In this document: one piece after another, positions 27,169-38,203 of the stretch
How the letters are laid out: every line of letters begins with the position of its first letter
Numbering within the stretch: position 1 is the first letter of the stretch
Origin: Brevibacterium marinum
Lineage (GTDB): Bacteria > Actinomycetota > Actinomycetes > Actinomycetales > Brevibacteriaceae
DNA length: 64,000 bases
Direction of reading: 5' to 3'
Assembly: GCF_011927955.1 (NCBI RefSeq)
Contig: NZ_JAATJN010000001.1
Location: 2,852,001-2,916,000 of the forward strand
Notes under the pieces: model-generated
Told to the model about the DNA's origin: nothing
The model's database searches: none
The model's input: only the letters and a program-made list of their open reading frames with translations
Made by a program: the position numbers and the translations under genes

Positions 27169-28110
27169 TCAGGCTCCTTGCTCGGGGTGGGACTCGCGCG
27201 GGTCGAAACGGATGTCACCGTGTCCACGCAGATAGTCGGCCGCCGCCATCCGCGGCTTGCCGAAGGGTTGGACCTGCTCGACGCGGACCCAGCCGTCGCC
27301 GCAGCCGAGGACCGCCGTCTTCTGCCAGGTCGTCAGCAGGCCGGGCACCACCGGTGACGAGACCTCAGGGGCCATCCGGAGGCCGAAGAGCTTCGTCCGC
27401 TTCCCGTCGATCTCCGCCCAGGGGCCGGGACTGGGGCTGACTCCGCGGGAGCGGTCGATGACGGCGCGTGCTGTGTGGGTGAAGTCGAGGCGGGCGTCGC
27501 CGATGTCGATCTTGTCCGCGTGGGTGGGTTCTCCGGACTGCTGGGTCAGGACCGCGGTTCCGTCTTCGAGCTCGTCGAAGGCGGCGACCAGCTCGGGAGC
27601 ACCCCTGTGCGCGTAGTCGTCGAGTGCTTCGGCGACATCGGCATGGTCCAGCGGCAGTTCGAGTCGGCGCAGGACGGGACCGGAGTCCATGCCCTCCTCG
27701 ATCTTGAACACGCTGACGCCGCTGCGCGTCTGTCCCGCGATGAGCGCCCGTTGGACGGGTGCGGCTCCGCGGTGGGCCGGGAGGAGGGAGAAATGGAGGT
27801 TGAACCAGCCCAGCTTCGCGGTCGCCAGGGCCGCGGGTCCGGCGATGGCCCCGTAGGCGACGACGGCGACGGCATCGACGTCGAGGGCTCGGAGTTCGGA
27901 GATGACCTCGCCGCGCAGCCGGCTCGCTTCGATGACGTCGAGTCCGAGTTCGAGGGCGCGGGCTTTGACCGGCGATGGGGTGAGAACGCGCTTGCGTCCG
28001 ACCGGGGCGTCGGGGCGGGTGAGGACGGCGCGGATGCGGTGCCTGGATTCGGCGAAGGCCTCGAGGGCGGGCACTGCGGCATCCGGGGTTCCGGCGAAGA
28101 CGATATCCAC
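27169..28110 (-). CDS. fmt: methionyl-tRNA formyltransferase
   Basis: Formylates initiator Met-tRNA with 10-formyl-THF. 313 residues. N-terminal MDIVFAGTPDAAVPALEAF, the catalytic region GWFNLHFSLLPAHRGAAPVQRALIAG (with Asn/His/Asp residues) and the C-terminal OB-like domain are all present. It follows priA after 54 bp and precedes rsmB by 5 bp, a conserved arrangement. Confidence 0.96.
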   Translation of the reverse strand: MDIVFAGTPDAAVPALEAFAESRHRIRAVLTRPDAPVGRKRVLTPSPVKARALELGLDVIEASRLRGEVISELRALDVDAVAVVAYGAIAGPAALATAKLGWFNLHFSLLPAHRGAAPVQRALIAGQTRSGVSVFKIEEGMDSGPVLRRLELPLDHADVAEALDDYAHRGAPELVAAFDELEDGTAVLTQQSGEPTHADKIDIGDARLDFTHTARAVIDRSRGVSPSPGPWAEIDGKRTKLFGLRMAPEVSSPVVPGLLTTWQKTAVLGCGDGWVRVEQVQPFGKPRMAAADYLRGHGDIRFDPRESHPEQGA

Positions 28111-28164
28111 TCGAGGAATTCTACTTGTTCACACACCGGTCGCGGCCATCGGGCATCATGAGGC

Positions 28165-30228
28165 TCACAGAGACTGCGGGTCGTCGATGCGGATGCGGAC
28201 CTGGGGCAGCTTCTTCGCGGAACGTGAGGCGGACAGGTGCGTCAGCTGTTCGCCGACCGAGTCACCTGCTGAGATCGGGTATGCCGCGACCGCCTTCTGA
28301 TCGTCGCCGTCGTCGTCGCGGATGAGTTCGCTCAGTTCCGGAACGGCGGTGAGCACGGAGTCGATGTCGGCGCCCGCACCGGTGAGTTCGACGATGCGAC
28401 GGTAGGGCGGGAAACCGAGTTCCCTCCGGTCGCGCAGCGACCTGGACATGGTGGTCACCGGATCGAAGGTGGTCACAGTGGTCCGGATCGTCTCGTCGTC
28501 ATCGCCGAGGTAGACGACTCCCCCGGCCGTGCGCGGCCTGACGAGGACCGCCGCGCGCAGTCGTCGGCTGACCCCTTCATCGGTCGAGCGCATCCACGGC
28601 CCCGGCCATAGGGAGTCCAGCAGCACGGCGCACGCGTATCCGCCCAGGGCATAGGGTTCGGCACCCGTGGTGGCCACGACGAGGCGGGGGCTGTCATCGA
28701 TGGCGACGGGGATGTCGTCGCCACCGGATTCGAGGATCTCGATGCCCGGCAGGGCCCTGCGCAGCTCCTCGACGGTACGGCCCCGGCCGCGCACGATCGA
28801 GCGAACCTGATTCGAGCGGCAGCGTCCGCACGAGAACGAATCGGAATGGTATCCGCAGGCACGGCAGGCGAAGGGCCCGACCTCCGACTGGGTGGTCAGG
28901 GTAGCGGAGCAGCGCGGGCAGCGGGCGACTTCCTGGCATCGTGCGCACGCGAACACGGGGTAGTAGCCCGAACGTGGGACTTGGACGAGGACGGGGCCGA
29001 GAGCGTTCGTGTCCTTGGGCCCGGGACGCAGCGCTGCGCGCATGAGCTGCCAGGCGCGTGAGGGGATGCGCTGCCGGGCGAAGGGGTCGCGTTCCTCGTC
29101 CGGGACGAAGACCCGTGGGGCGCCCTCACGTCGGTCGGGACCGGTAGGGCTGGACTCGCGCAGCCAGCCGATTTCGACGAGTCGTTGGATCTCGGCGCTG
29201 CGGTCAGTGGACACGAACAGGAGTCCGGTGGATTCGATCGTCGAACGCAGCAGGCACACTTCCCTGGCATGGGGGTAGGGAGCGTGCTGGTCGAGGTAGT
29301 TCGAGTTCGAGTCGTCGAAGCAGATGATGAGCCCGAGTCCCCGGATCGGGGCGAAGGCGGCCGCTCTGGTGCCGATCGTGACCCGGGTCCGGCCGAGCAG
29401 GCCATGCAGCCATGCCGTCCACCGCTGCTCGGGAGACTGGTCGGCGCTGAGCACGGAGTACGCGGGAAGGTCCGTGCTCGCGTCGAGGGCCGCCGAGAGC
29501 ACGGCGAGCTCACGATGGTCGGGAACCAGCCACAGCACCGATTCCCCTGCGGCCAGGGTCGCTCGGGCTGCGGTGAGGCCGGCAGTGATCCAGCTCAGTC
29601 CCGGGGTGGAGCCGGGGACGCAGGTGAGGGCGACCCGTGGGTGCTCGGCGGCTGGAAACGGGTCAGATTCGTCGGCAGGAGCCTGTCCGACGATCCAATC
29701 GCCGAGGCGCTCGATCGTATCCGCAGAATCGTCGGCTGCGCTGTCGCCGACTGCATTCACGTCAGCCTTCGGTCGGCGCGATGGGACCGAGTCCTGGCTC
29801 GCCGCCTTCTCAGCCTTGAGCACCGCTTTTTCGGCCCGCGCGTGGCGAGGTGGGATGGCCAGGCGAAGGACGTCTGAGAGAGTACCGGCGTAGCGGCGTG
29901 CAGTGGCTTCGCCAAGTCGCAGCAGTTCGGGGGTGAGCACGACGACGGGGCTGGTGATGCGTTCGATGGTGGCCAGCGGTCCGATGTGTTCGGTCTCCTC
30001 GACCCGTTCGAGGAGGAATCCGTCTCTCAACTTGCCGGCGAACTTGACTCGAACACGCACGCCCGGTCGTGCTGTGGCGGCGAACTTCTCCGGCACGGCG
30101 TAGTCGAAGGCCCGGGCCAGGTGCGGGACCGGGTGATCGATGAGCACCTGTGCCACGGGGTCCTCCGGCGCCAGCGGCACCTGCCCGATGGCCGAAGTGC
30201 CTGTGTCGATGGGAAGAGGTTCGTCCAT
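28165..30228 (-). CDS. priA: PriA-like primosomal protein lacking helicase motifs
   Basis: About 687 residues. PriA restarts stalled replication forks. The zinc-binding region is intact (CARCQEVARCPRC, then CRACGYHSDSFSCGRC; about residues 423-476). The N-terminal DNA-binding domain (VLIDHPVPHLARAFDYAVP) is also normal. The Walker A position reads CVPGSTPGLSWITAGL, without the GKT. The DEEH box is replaced by CFDDSNSNY. Loss of ATPase motifs is known for actinobacterial PriA, so it probably works as a structural loader and not as a helicase. Start ATG at 30228 shares one base with the metK stop (TGATG). Confidence 0.93.
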   Translation of the reverse strand: MDEPLPIDTGTSAIGQVPLAPEDPVAQVLIDHPVPHLARAFDYAVPEKFAATARPGVRVRVKFAGKLRDGFLLERVEETEHIGPLATIERITSPVVVLTPELLRLGEATARRYAGTLSDVLRLAIPPRHARAEKAVLKAEKAASQDSVPSRRPKADVNAVGDSAADDSADTIERLGDWIVGQAPADESDPFPAAEHPRVALTCVPGSTPGLSWITAGLTAARATLAAGESVLWLVPDHRELAVLSAALDASTDLPAYSVLSADQSPEQRWTAWLHGLLGRTRVTIGTRAAAFAPIRGLGLIICFDDSNSNYLDQHAPYPHAREVCLLRSTIESTGLLFVSTDRSAEIQRLVEIGWLRESSPTGPDRREGAPRVFVPDEERDPFARQRIPSRAWQLMRAALRPGPKDTNALGPVLVQVPRSGYYPVFACARCQEVARCPRCSATLTTQSEVGPFACRACGYHSDSFSCGRCRSNQVRSIVRGRGRTVEELRRALPGIEILESGGDDIPVAIDDSPRLVVATTGAEPYALGGYACAVLLDSLWPGPWMRSTDEGVSRRLRAAVLVRPRTAGGVVYLGDDDETIRTTVTTFDPVTTMSRSLRDRRELGFPPYRRIVELTGAGADIDSVLTAVPELSELIRDDDGDDQKAVAAYPISAGDSVGEQLTHLSASRSAKKLPQVRIRIDDPQSL

Positions 30229-31430
30229 CAAGCCGAGGATACTGCACGCAGCAGATCGTCGGCGCGGTCCGTGACCTCCCAAGTGAATTCGGGGAGCTCA
30301 CGGCCGAAGTGTCCGTAGGTCGATGTCTGGGAATAGATCGGGCGCAGAAGGTCCAGCTCCTGGATGATCATGGCCGGGCGGAGGTCGAAGACCTCACGGA
30401 TGGCCCTCGAGATCGCGTTCGGGTCGACCTTCTCGGTGCCGAACGTCTCGACGTAGAGTCCCATCGGGTCGACTCGGCCGATCGCGTAGGAGACCTGGAC
30501 CTCGGCACGGTCGGCCAGTCCTGCGGCGACGACGTTCTTCGCCACCCACCGCATGGCGTAGGCGGCGGAGCGGTCGACCTTCGACGGGTCCTTCCCGGAG
30601 AAGGCTCCCCCACCGTGGCGGGAGTATCCGCCGTAGGTGTCGACGATGATCTTGCGTCCCGTCAGTCCGGCGTCGCCCATCGGTCCGCCGGTGACGAATG
30701 GGCCGGCCGGGTTGATGTGGATGTTCGCATGGCTGTCGTCGAGTCCCGATCCGGCGATGACCGGGTCGATGACGAAGTCCTTGATCTCGGCATGGAGCTG
30801 GTTCTGGTCGACGTGCCCGGCGTGCTGGGTCGACACGACGATGTTCTCGATCGAAACCGCTTCGTTGCGATCGTAGCCGAGTGTCAGCTGCGTCTTGCCG
30901 TCGGGGCGCAGGTAGTCCAGCGCCCCGGTCTTGCGCACCTCGGAGAGCTTCTCGGCCATGCGCGAAGCCAGGTGGATCGGCACCGGCATGAGCACGTCGG
31001 TGGCGTTGTCCGCGTAGCCGAACATCAGCCCCTGGTCACCGGCGCCCAGGCTGGAACCGTGATCGGATTCGACCGCTTCGCGGAAGTCGAGGGGATTCGT
31101 CACACCCGAGTGGATGTCGGTGGACTGACTGCCGATGGAGACGGAGACTCCGCAGGAATGGCCGTCGAAGCCCGTGTCCGAAGAGTCGTAGCCGGTCCCG
31201 GTGATGAGTCTGCGGACGATGCCGGCCACATCGGCATAGGCAGCGGTGTTGACCTCTCCGGCGACATGGACGAGGCCGGTGGTCACCATCGTCTCGACGG
31301 CGACTTTGGCGCTCGGGTCCTGACTGAGCAGGTCGTCGAGGACGGCGTCGCTGATCTGGTCGCAGATCTTGTCGGGGTGGCCCTCGGTGACGGATTCGGA
31401 CGAGAAGAAGCGCAGATTAGATTGACTCAC
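30228..31430 (-). CDS. metK: S-adenosylmethionine synthetase
   Basis: Forms SAM from methionine and ATP. About 400 residues. Motifs: [20 protein letters not shown], the P-loop-like region [20 protein letters not shown] and [19 protein letters not shown]. The GTG at 31430 is chosen: it overlaps the coaBC stop as GTGA and gives the standard N-terminus. It is coupled at both ends (GTGA upstream, TGATG downstream). Confidence 0.97.
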   Translation of the reverse strand: MSQSNLRFFSSESVTEGHPDKICDQISDAVLDDLLSQDPSAKVAVETMVTTGLVHVAGEVNTAAYADVAGIVRRLITGTGYDSSDTGFDGHSCGVSVSIGSQSTDIHSGVTNPLDFREAVESDHGSSLGAGDQGLMFGYADNATDVLMPVPIHLASRMAEKLSEVRKTGALDYLRPDGKTQLTLGYDRNEAVSIENIVVSTQHAGHVDQNQLHAEIKDFVIDPVIAGSGLDDSHANIHINPAGPFVTGGPMGDAGLTGRKIIVDTYGGYSRHGGGAFSGKDPSKVDRSAAYAMRWVAKNVVAAGLADRAEVQVSYAIGRVDPMGLYVETFGTEKVDPNAISRAIREVFDLRPAMIIQELDLLRPIYSQTSTYGHFGRELPEFTWEVTDRADDLLRAVSSA

Positions 31431-32677
31431 GCCGACGATTCTACGCATTCCAGGCGATCGGCGAGAGCCGCGATGACCTTTTCCGAAACATCGTCCTTGC
31501 TGCCCCGAAATTCCTCGCCGGCGATGACCCGATCTCCGTCGGCGGAGAGAATCTGGACGGCGGTGTCGTCGTGGCCGAAGGCTCGGTCCTCGGAGACGTC
31601 GTTGAACACGAGGAGGTCAACGCCCTTGCGGCGGAATTTGGCCTTCGCGTAGTCGAGGGCGCTGTGATCGGAGTCTCCGGTCTCGGCGGCGAACCCGATG
31701 ATGTGCTGTCCCCGCCGACGTGCTCCCACGAGCCCGACGAGCACGTCGGGGTTCTGGATCAGCCTCAGGGTCATCCCCTCGTCGCCCGACTTCTTCATCT
31801 TCGAGTCGGTGCGATCTGCCGGGCGGTAGTCGGCGACGGCGGCGGACATGATGATGGCATCGGCGTCGGGCTGAGCAGTCTGCATCACGGACTGCAGGTC
31901 GAGCGTCGATTCGACCTCGGTGACGCTGATGGCCTCGGGCAGGCCCGCCAGCAGGCCCGAATCGACGTTCGCGGCCACGAGGTGGGTCCGGGCTCCCGCG
32001 GCGGCCGCTGCTCGTGCCAGGGCGATCCCCTGTTTTCCCGAGGAGCGGTTGCCGAGGAATCGGACCGGATCGAGCGGCTCCCTGGTCCCGCCGGCGCTGA
32101 TGACGATGTGTCTGCCCGCCAGCGGAGCGGGCTCGGCCGACACCCGCTCCGCGGAGGCGGCTGCGGACAGGGCGAAGTCGATGATGGCCTCGGGCTCGGG
32201 CAGCCGACCGGGACCGGAGTCCGGCCCGGTGAGGCGCCCGACTGCGGGGTCGAGGACATGGATGCCACGCTGCTTCAGAGTCGCGATGTTGGCGACGGTG
32301 GCTGGATTCTGCCACATCTCGGAGTGCATGGCCGGGGCGATGACCACCTCGGCGGTCGTGGTCAGGACCGTGGCAGTCAGGAGGTCATCGGCGATGCCTG
32401 CGGCGAGTTTGGCCACGGTGTTGGCCGTGGCCGGGGCGATGACGACGAGTTCGGCGTCCTGTCCGATGCGGACATGGTTGACCGATTCCACCTCGTCGAA
32501 GACGTCGGTGGTCACCGACTGCGAGGACAGTGCCTCGAAGGTGGCCGCGCCGACGAAGTTCAGTGCACTGGCGGTGGGCACGACCTTGACGCTGTGCCCG
32601 AGTTCCCGGAGCCGCCGGATGACATGGCACGCCTTATAGGCCGCGATTCCACCGGCGACGCCGAGTACGGTTCTCAC
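31427..32677 (-). CDS. coaBC: bifunctional phosphopantothenoylcysteine decarboxylase/synthase
   Basis: Two consecutive steps of coenzyme A synthesis. 416 residues. The CoaC flavoprotein domain (1-~180) has [18 protein letters not shown], the active-site His in SVNHVRIG, and [13 protein letters not shown]. The CoaB domain (~190-416) has [21 protein letters not shown] and the substrate region AAVADYRP with KMKK. Start GTG at 32677 overlaps the rpoZ stop (GTGA). Confidence 0.96.
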   Translation of the reverse strand: MRTVLGVAGGIAAYKACHVIRRLRELGHSVKVVPTASALNFVGAATFEALSSQSVTTDVFDEVESVNHVRIGQDAELVVIAPATANTVAKLAAGIADDLLTATVLTTTAEVVIAPAMHSEMWQNPATVANIATLKQRGIHVLDPAVGRLTGPDSGPGRLPEPEAIIDFALSAAASAERVSAEPAPLAGRHIVISAGGTREPLDPVRFLGNRSSGKQGIALARAAAAAGARTHLVAANVDSGLLAGLPEAISVTEVESTLDLQSVMQTAQPDADAIIMSAAVADYRPADRTDSKMKKSGDEGMTLRLIQNPDVLVGLVGARRRGQHIIGFAAETGDSDHSALDYAKAKFRRKGVDLLVFNDVSEDRAFGHDDTAVQILSADGDRVIAGEEFRGSKDDVSEKVIAALADRLECVESSA

Positions 32678-33009
32678 TGGTCGCTGAAGTCCAGTGCGCC
32701 GTCGTTGCTGACAGCCGGCTGCGCAGGCTCTTCAGCGGCGATGGCACCGAAGTCGGCTTCGGTGACCTCGCGGGCCACGATCTTGCCTTCGTTGATCTCG
32801 CGGAGCGCGATCGACAGCGGCTTCTCGTGGGTGCCCGGCGTCACGAGCGGACCGACGTTCTCGAGCAGTCCCTCTTGGAGCTGAGCGTAGTAGGAGTTGA
32901 TCTGGCGCGCTCTCTGAGCGGCGATGGAGACCAGTTCGTACTTCGAACCGGTCACGGTCAGCAGTTCATCAATCGGAGGATTGGTGATGCCTTCGGGCTG
33001 TGCAGGCAA
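32674..33009 (-). CDS. rpoZ: RNA polymerase omega subunit
   Basis: Small subunit that aids RNA polymerase assembly and stability. 111 residues. The conserved core is [31 protein letters not shown] and later [15 protein letters not shown]. The C-terminal ~25 residues are acidic. Sits between gmk and coaBC as in most Actinobacteria. Confidence 0.95.
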   Translation of the reverse strand: MPAQPEGITNPPIDELLTVTGSKYELVSIAAQRARQINSYYAQLQEGLLENVGPLVTPGTHEKPLSIALREINEGKIVAREVTEADFGAIAAEEPAQPAVSNDGALDFSDQ

Positions 33010-33021
33010 TGATTGTCCAAT

Positions 33022-33600
33022 CTAATCGGAAATGGATATACCCATCAATGATATGAGTTCTTCGGCCGCAGTGCGAACGTGGCCATTGACGATGGTGACG
33101 TCGAACTCGGATTCGGCCCGCAGCTCCTGCTCGGCCGTGGTCAGTCGACGCTCCTGTTCGGCAGCCGATTCCGTGCCCCGCCCCGTGAGTCGCGATACGA
33201 GTTCCTCCCAGCTGGGCGGGGCCAGGAAGACGAACAGAGCATCGGGCATCTTCTCCTTGACCTGCCGCGCTCCCTGAAGATCGATCTCGAGCAGGGACGG
33301 GATCCCCTGGTCCAGCTTCTGCCGAACCTGGGCCGAGGGTGTGCCGTATCGATGCCGACCGTGGACGACCGCGTACTCGAGCAGCTCGCCTCGAGCGATG
33401 AGTGAATCGAACTCATCATCGCTGATGAAGTGATAATGAACACCATCGGTCTCGCCGGGTCGCCGCGGCCGCGTGGTCGCGGAGACGGAGAACCAGACCT
33501 CGGGATGATGATCTCTGATGTACGCGCTGATGGTGCCTTTTCCGACCGCGGTGGGGCCCGCGAGGACGGTCAGTCGATTATTCACAGATCTATTGTTCAC
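33022..33600 (-). CDS. gmk: guanylate kinase
   Basis: Phosphorylates GMP to GDP. About 192 residues. P-loop [12 protein letters not shown]-binding segments [21 protein letters not shown] and GRHRYGT, lid and C-terminal helices are present. The start is uncertain between GTG at 33600 and GTG at 33585; the former is used because it directly follows the mihF stop. The longer open frame upstream only overlaps mihF. Confidence 0.94.
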   Translation of the reverse strand: MNNRSVNNRLTVLAGPTAVGKGTISAYIRDHHPEVWFSVSATTRPRRPGETDGVHYHFISDDEFDSLIARGELLEYAVVHGRHRYGTPSAQVRQKLDQGIPSLLEIDLQGARQVKEKMPDALFVFLAPPSWEELVSRLTGRGTESAAEQERRLTTAEQELRAESEFDVTIVNGHVRTAAEELISLMGISISD

Positions 33601-33604
33601 ACAT

Positions 33605-33916
33605 TCAGGAGTATTTCTCCAACAGGGCGTCCTTCTGGTGCACGCCGAGGCCCTTGATGCGTCTGGATGATGCGATCCCGACGTCATCCATGGCCGCTTC
33701 CGCACGGCGGTCTCCGACGCCGGGCAGCGACCGCAGCAGATCGACGACCCGCATCTTCGCGAGTGCCTCATCCGCGTCAGCCTTATCGAGTACGGCCGCG
33801 AGATCGGTTTGACCATTCTTCAATGCAGTTTTGACCTCGGCTCGGGCCTGACGCGCTTTGAACGCCTTGTCAAGAGCGGCCGAACGCTGCTGCGGGGTCA
33901 AAGGTTCGAGTGCCAC
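33605..33916 (-). CDS. mihF: actinobacterial integration host factor
   Basis: A nucleoid-associated DNA-binding protein (mIHF/sIHF), about 103 residues. N-terminal [29 protein letters not shown] helix, then the helix-two-turns-helix [19 protein letters not shown] with a lysine-rich end. It bends DNA and affects transcription and chromosome compaction. The GTG start at 33916 has GAGGAGATAAT upstream and gives the family's usual length. It opens the operon mihF-gmk-rpoZ-coaBC. Confidence 0.93.
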   Translation of the reverse strand: MALEPLTPQQRSAALDKAFKARQARAEVKTALKNGQTDLAAVLDKADADEALAKMRVVDLLRSLPGVGDRRAEAAMDDVGIASSRRIKGLGVHQKDALLEKYS

Positions 33917-33962
33917 ATTATCTCCTCTGTCACCATGAACGGGCAGGTAGGGAAGTTGCTTC

Positions 33963-33968
33963 AGTCTA
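33963..33968 (-). promoter_or_regulatory. putative -10 box of the mihF operon
   Basis: TAGACT on the minus strand, directly after the T-run of the pyr terminator. Transcription would start near 33956, giving a ~40-nt leader with a ribosome site. The -35 would lie inside the terminator hairpin and is weak. Confidence 0.4.
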
Positions 33969-34017
33969 AAACAAAAACCCTCGTGAGAGGCACAAAGTGA
34001 GCAAGAAAACTCACGAG
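33968..34017 (-). terminator. intrinsic terminator of the pyr operon
   Basis: Minus strand: arms CTCGTGAG (34017-34010) and CTCACGAG (33987-33980) form a perfect 8-bp stem with a 22-nt loop. It is followed by GGTTTTTGTTTT. It starts about 50 nt after the pyrF stop and carries the clearest U-tract in the window. Confidence 0.75.
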
Positions 34018-34068
34018 TCGGTAAAACTCGTCGCTGTCGGCGATGCTTTCGGTCCCCGCATGGCGTCC

Positions 34069-34917
34069 TCACCGCACCTGTGTCAGGGACTCGTTGAGCG
34101 CCTGCGCTGCGGCGCGCACGCCGTCGGGGCCGGCGCTGAGCACGGCACGAGAGGTCGTGGCCAGGATCTGATCGGAGGCGATGGCATCGGCACCGAAGAC
34201 CTCGATCAGTTCATCGATGCCGGCCCCTTGGGCACCGACGCCCGGTGCCAGGATCGGGCCGTTGCACGCCGTCGGCTCGAATCCGAGCTCACGTGCCGCG
34301 GAGCCGATGGTCGCGCCGACGACCAGACCGAACCGGCCCGGCCGAGCCTCCGCGTTGCGGGCGGCGACCTGGGCGACGATCGAGCCGGCCACGGAGTCGC
34401 CGAACCCGGGCATGGACTGTTCGCGCCCGGCGTGCTGAATCTCCGCCCCCTCTGGGTTCGATGTCAGGGCGAGGACGAACACTCCCCGATCATGGGCCTC
34501 GGCGAGTTCGAAGGCCGGTTCGAGCGCGCCGAATCCGAGGTAGGCAGACACCGTGATCGAATCCGCGGCCAGGGTCGAGGCAGGATCCAGATAGGCCCGG
34601 GCGTAGGCCCCCATCGTCGAACCGATGTCCCCGCGTTTGACGTCGAGGACGCTGATGAGTCCCTGGTCCCGGCAGGCCGCGAGAGTCTCTTCGAGAACCG
34701 CGATCCCGGCCGACCCGTACTGTTCGTAGAACGCCGACTGCGGTTTGACCGCGGCGACACTGCCGGCGAGCTGGGAGACCGTGCGCAGCGAGAATTCGCG
34801 CACCCCGGCGGCTGTGCGCGGCAACCCCCAGGCATCGAGGAGATGGTCATGGGGGTCGATGCCGACACACAGCGGTCCGCGTTCGGCCATTGCCGCCTGC
34901 AGGCGGGCGCCGAACAT
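34069..34917 (-). CDS. pyrF: orotidine 5'-phosphate decarboxylase (type 2)
   Basis: Last step of UMP synthesis. About 282 residues, the longer subfamily 2 form of Actinobacteria. Motifs: GPLCVGIDPHDHLLDAWG, VKPQSAFYEQYGSAG, the catalytic VLDVKRGDIGSTMGAYA and ILAPGVGAQGAG. The ATG at 34917 shares one base with the carB stop (TGATG); an in-frame ATG at 34929 is the alternative. Last gene of the pyr operon, followed by an intrinsic terminator. Confidence 0.95.
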   Translation of the reverse strand: MFGARLQAAMAERGPLCVGIDPHDHLLDAWGLPRTAAGVREFSLRTVSQLAGSVAAVKPQSAFYEQYGSAGIAVLEETLAACRDQGLISVLDVKRGDIGSTMGAYARAYLDPASTLAADSITVSAYLGFGALEPAFELAEAHDRGVFVLALTSNPEGAEIQHAGREQSMPGFGDSVAGSIVAQVAARNAEARPGRFGLVVGATIGSAARELGFEPTACNGPILAPGVGAQGAGIDELIEVFGADAIASDQILATTSRAVLSAGPDGVRAAAQALNESLTQVR

Positions 34918-37900
34918 CACGCGCTCCAATCCTGCAGGCTGCGCACCTTGAACCTGTTGTCACGGACGACCTCGAGCGAGGTGACTGCGGCGGCGAATTC
35001 CGCGAGCGTGGTGATCAACGGCACGGAGTTCGCTGTCGCCGAGGCGCGGATCTCGTAGCCGTCCGCCCGCTCCTGCCGCCCCGACGGCACGTTGATGACC
35101 ATGTCGATCGTGCCGGCGCTCAGGTAGTCGAGCACCGTCCGGTCCTCGGCATCGGCCTCGAAGTGCTTGTGCACCTGTGTCGTCTTGATGCCGTAGCGGG
35201 AGAGCACCGCGGCGGTGCCCGTCGTGGCGACCACATCGAATCCCATGTCGACGAGCTCCTTGACCGGCAGGACCATGGCGCGCTTGTCCCGATCGGCGAC
35301 GGAGACGAAGACCGTGCCGGACGTCGGCAGTTCGATGGAGGCCGCGAGGAGCCCCTTCGCGAAGGCCGTCGGGAAGTCGTGGTCGATGCCCATGACCTCT
35401 CCGGTCGAGCGCATCTCGGGCCCGAGGACCGAGTCGACGACCTTGCCCTCGACCGTGCGGAAGCGACGGAACGGCAGCACCGCTTCCTTGACCGCGATGG
35501 GGTGGTCCAAGGACAGGGTCGAACCGTCGCCGGACTCGGGAAGCAGACCGGCGCGCATATCGGCGATCGTGCGTCCGACGGCGATGAGCGCCGCGGCCTT
35601 CGCCAGCTGCGTGGATGTGGCCTTCGAGACGAACGGCACGGTCCGCGAGGCGCGGGGATTGGCTTCGATGACGTGGAGGACGTCGGCGGTGATGGCGAAC
35701 TGGATGTTGAGCAGTCCACGTACGTTCGTGCCCTCGGCGATGGCCAGGGTCGCGGCCCGGACACGCTCGAGCACGTCGTCTCCGAGGGTCAGCGAGGGCA
35801 GCACGCAGGCGGAGTCGCCCGAGTGGATGCCCGCTTCCTCGATGTGCTCCATGATCCCGCCGATGAAGATGTCGGTGCCGTCGTAGAGGGCGTCGACGTC
35901 GATTTCGATGGCGTCTTCGAGGAACCGGTCGACGAGGACGGGGCGGTCCACCGAGATCTCTGTGGCGGTGGCCATGTAGTCGACCAGCTGGGTGCGGTCG
36001 TAGACGATCTGCATGCCGCGGCCGCCGAGCACGTAGGAGGGGCGGACGAGGACCGGGTAGCCTATGTCCTCGGCGATCCGCTCGGCTTCCGCATACGTCA
36101 CCGCGGTGCCGTGCTTCGGTGCGGTGAGTCCACCACGGTCGAGGACGGTGCCGAATTCGCCGCGGTCCTCGGCGAGGTCGATGGCCTCGGGCTGTGTGCC
36201 CAGGACCGGGACACCTGCGGCCTTGAGCTTGTCGGCCAGACCCAGCGGGGTCTGACCGCCCAGGGTGCACACGACGCCGAGCACGGGGCCGGCGGCCGCC
36301 TCGGCGTGGTAGACCTCCATCACGTCTTCGAAGGTCAGAGGCTCGAAGTAGAGGCGATCAGCCGTGTCGTAGTCCGTCGAGACGGTCTCCGGGTTGCAGT
36401 TGACCATAATCGTCTCGAAGCCCGCATCGGCGATGGCCATCGTCGCGTGCACACACGAATAGTCGAACTCGATGCCCTGCCCGATCCGGTTCGGTCCCGA
36501 GCCGAGGATGATCACCGCGGGCTTCTCGCGGGCTTCGACCTCGGTCTCCTGGTCGTAGCTCGAGTAGTGGTATGGGGTGTGGGCGGCGAACTCACCGGCG
36601 CAGGTGTCCACGGTCTTGAACACCGGGCGGATGCGCAGGGCGTGACGGACCCCGGTGACGACTCCGGTCTCGAGGCTGCGCAGGGCAGCGATCTGCTCAT
36701 CAGAGAAACCATGGTTCTTCGCGACCTCCAGCACCTGGGCGTCGAGCTCCTCGGCAGTGGAGACGAATTCTGCGACTTCGTTGATGAGTTCGATCTGATC
36801 GAGGTACCACGGATCGATCTCGCAGGCGTCGAAGACCTCGGTCCTGCTCAGTCCGGCCGCCAATCCGCGCTGCACGAAGTGGATGCGGTCGGCAGTCGGG
36901 TGCGAGATCGATTCGAGGACGGATTCCTTCACGTCCACGTCGCTGATGTCAGGCAGATCGGTCCAGCCGAATGAGGCATCGTGCTGCTCCATCGACCGCA
37001 TGGCCTTCTGCAGGGCGGTGGTGAAGTTGCGCCCCAGGGCCATGACCTCGCCGACGGATTTCATGGTCGTGGTCAGAGTCGGGTCCGCTGCGGGGAACTT
37101 CTCGAACGTGAACCGTGGGATCTTGACCACCACGTAGTCCAGCGTCGGCTCGAAGCTGGCCGGTGTGATCTTCGTGATGTCGTTGGGAATCTCATCGAGC
37201 GAGTACCCCACGGCCAGCTTCGCGGCCATCTTGGCGATCGGGAACCCGGTCGCCTTCGACGCCAGGGCCGACGAGCGGGAGACACGCGGGTTCATCTCGA
37301 TGGTGATGATGCGTCCCGTCTTCGGGTCGACGGCGAACTGGATGTTGCAGCCGCCGGTGTCGACGCCGACGGCGCGGATGATGGATATGCCGATGTCGCG
37401 CATCGACTGGTATTCGCGGTCGGTCAGGGTCAGAGCCGGGGCCACCGTGATCGAATCGCCGGTGTGCACGCCGACTGGGTCGACGTTCTCGATCGAGCAG
37501 ACGACGACCACATTGTCCCTGTGATCGCGCATGAGTTCGAGCTCGTACTCCTTCCAGCCGAGGATCGACTCCTCGAGGAGCACCTCGTGCGTGATCGAGT
37601 CGGACAGGCCCGCACCGGCGATGCGACGCAGGTCGGCTTCGTCATAGGCCAAGCCGGAGCCGAGGCCGCCCATGGTGAAGGAGGGACGCACGACGAGAGG
37701 GTAGCCGAGGTCCTCGGCCCCGGCGATCGCCTCGTCGAGGCTGTGGCAGATGACGGACTTGGCCACCTCGGCGCCGCATTCCTCGGCGATGTCCTTGTAC
37801 TTCTGCCGATCTTCGCCGCGCTGGATGGCGTCGACGTCGGCGCCGATGAGCTCGACACCGTGCTTCTCGAGGATTCCCGCATCGTGGAGGGCGATGGCCG

Positions 37901-38192
37901 CGTTGAGCGCCGTCTGACCGCCCAGGGTCGGCAGGAGCGCGTCGGGGCGCTCCTTGACGATGATCGATTCGATGATGTCGGGATCGATCGGTTCGACATA
38001 GGTGGCGTCGGCGACATCGGGATCGGTCATGATCGTCGCCGGGTTGGAGTTGATGAGGATGACGCGCAGGCCCTCGGCCCGCAGAACACGGCATGCCTGG
38101 GTGCCCGAATAGTCGAATTCGCAGGCCTGACCGATCACGATGGGACCGGAGCCGATCACGAGAACGGATGAGAGGTCTTGTCTGAGTGGCAT
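34917..38192 (-). CDS. carB: carbamoyl-phosphate synthase large subunit
   Basis: Makes carbamoyl phosphate for pyrimidines and arginine. 1091 residues with two homologous ATP-grasp halves: [21 protein letters not shown] at the start and [19 protein letters not shown] in the middle. The ATP-grasp loops [14 protein letters not shown] and [15 protein letters not shown] follow. The C-terminal MGS-like allosteric domain (about the last 150 residues, with [11 protein letters not shown]) usually senses UMP and ornithine. It follows carA by 11 bp. Confidence 0.97.
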   Translation of the reverse strand: MPLRQDLSSVLVIGSGPIVIGQACEFDYSGTQACRVLRAEGLRVILINSNPATIMTDPDVADATYVEPIDPDIIESIIVKERPDALLPTLGGQTALNAAIALHDAGILEKHGVELIGADVDAIQRGEDRQKYKDIAEECGAEVAKSVICHSLDEAIAGAEDLGYPLVVRPSFTMGGLGSGLAYDEADLRRIAGAGLSDSITHEVLLEESILGWKEYELELMRDHRDNVVVVCSIENVDPVGVHTGDSITVAPALTLTDREYQSMRDIGISIIRAVGVDTGGCNIQFAVDPKTGRIITIEMNPRVSRSSALASKATGFPIAKMAAKLAVGYSLDEIPNDITKITPASFEPTLDYVVVKIPRFTFEKFPAADPTLTTTMKSVGEVMALGRNFTTALQKAMRSMEQHDASFGWTDLPDISDVDVKESVLESISHPTADRIHFVQRGLAAGLSRTEVFDACEIDPWYLDQIELINEVAEFVSTAEELDAQVLEVAKNHGFSDEQIAALRSLETGVVTGVRHALRIRPVFKTVDTCAGEFAAHTPYHYSSYDQETEVEAREKPAVIILGSGPNRIGQGIEFDYSCVHATMAIADAGFETIMVNCNPETVSTDYDTADRLYFEPLTFEDVMEVYHAEAAAGPVLGVVCTLGGQTPLGLADKLKAAGVPVLGTQPEAIDLAEDRGEFGTVLDRGGLTAPKHGTAVTYAEAERIAEDIGYPVLVRPSYVLGGRGMQIVYDRTQLVDYMATATEISVDRPVLVDRFLEDAIEIDVDALYDGTDIFIGGIMEHIEEAGIHSGDSACVLPSLTLGDDVLERVRAATLAIAEGTNVRGLLNIQFAITADVLHVIEANPRASRTVPFVSKATSTQLAKAAALIAVGRTIADMRAGLLPESGDGSTLSLDHPIAVKEAVLPFRRFRTVEGKVVDSVLGPEMRSTGEVMGIDHDFPTAFAKGLLAASIELPTSGTVFVSVADRDKRAMVLPVKELVDMGFDVVATTGTAAVLSRYGIKTTQVHKHFEADAEDRTVLDYLSAGTIDMVINVPSGRQERADGYEIRASATANSVPLITTLAEFAAAVTSLEVVRDNRFKVRSLQDWSA

Positions 38193-38203
38193 GGGTTCTC
38201 TCC

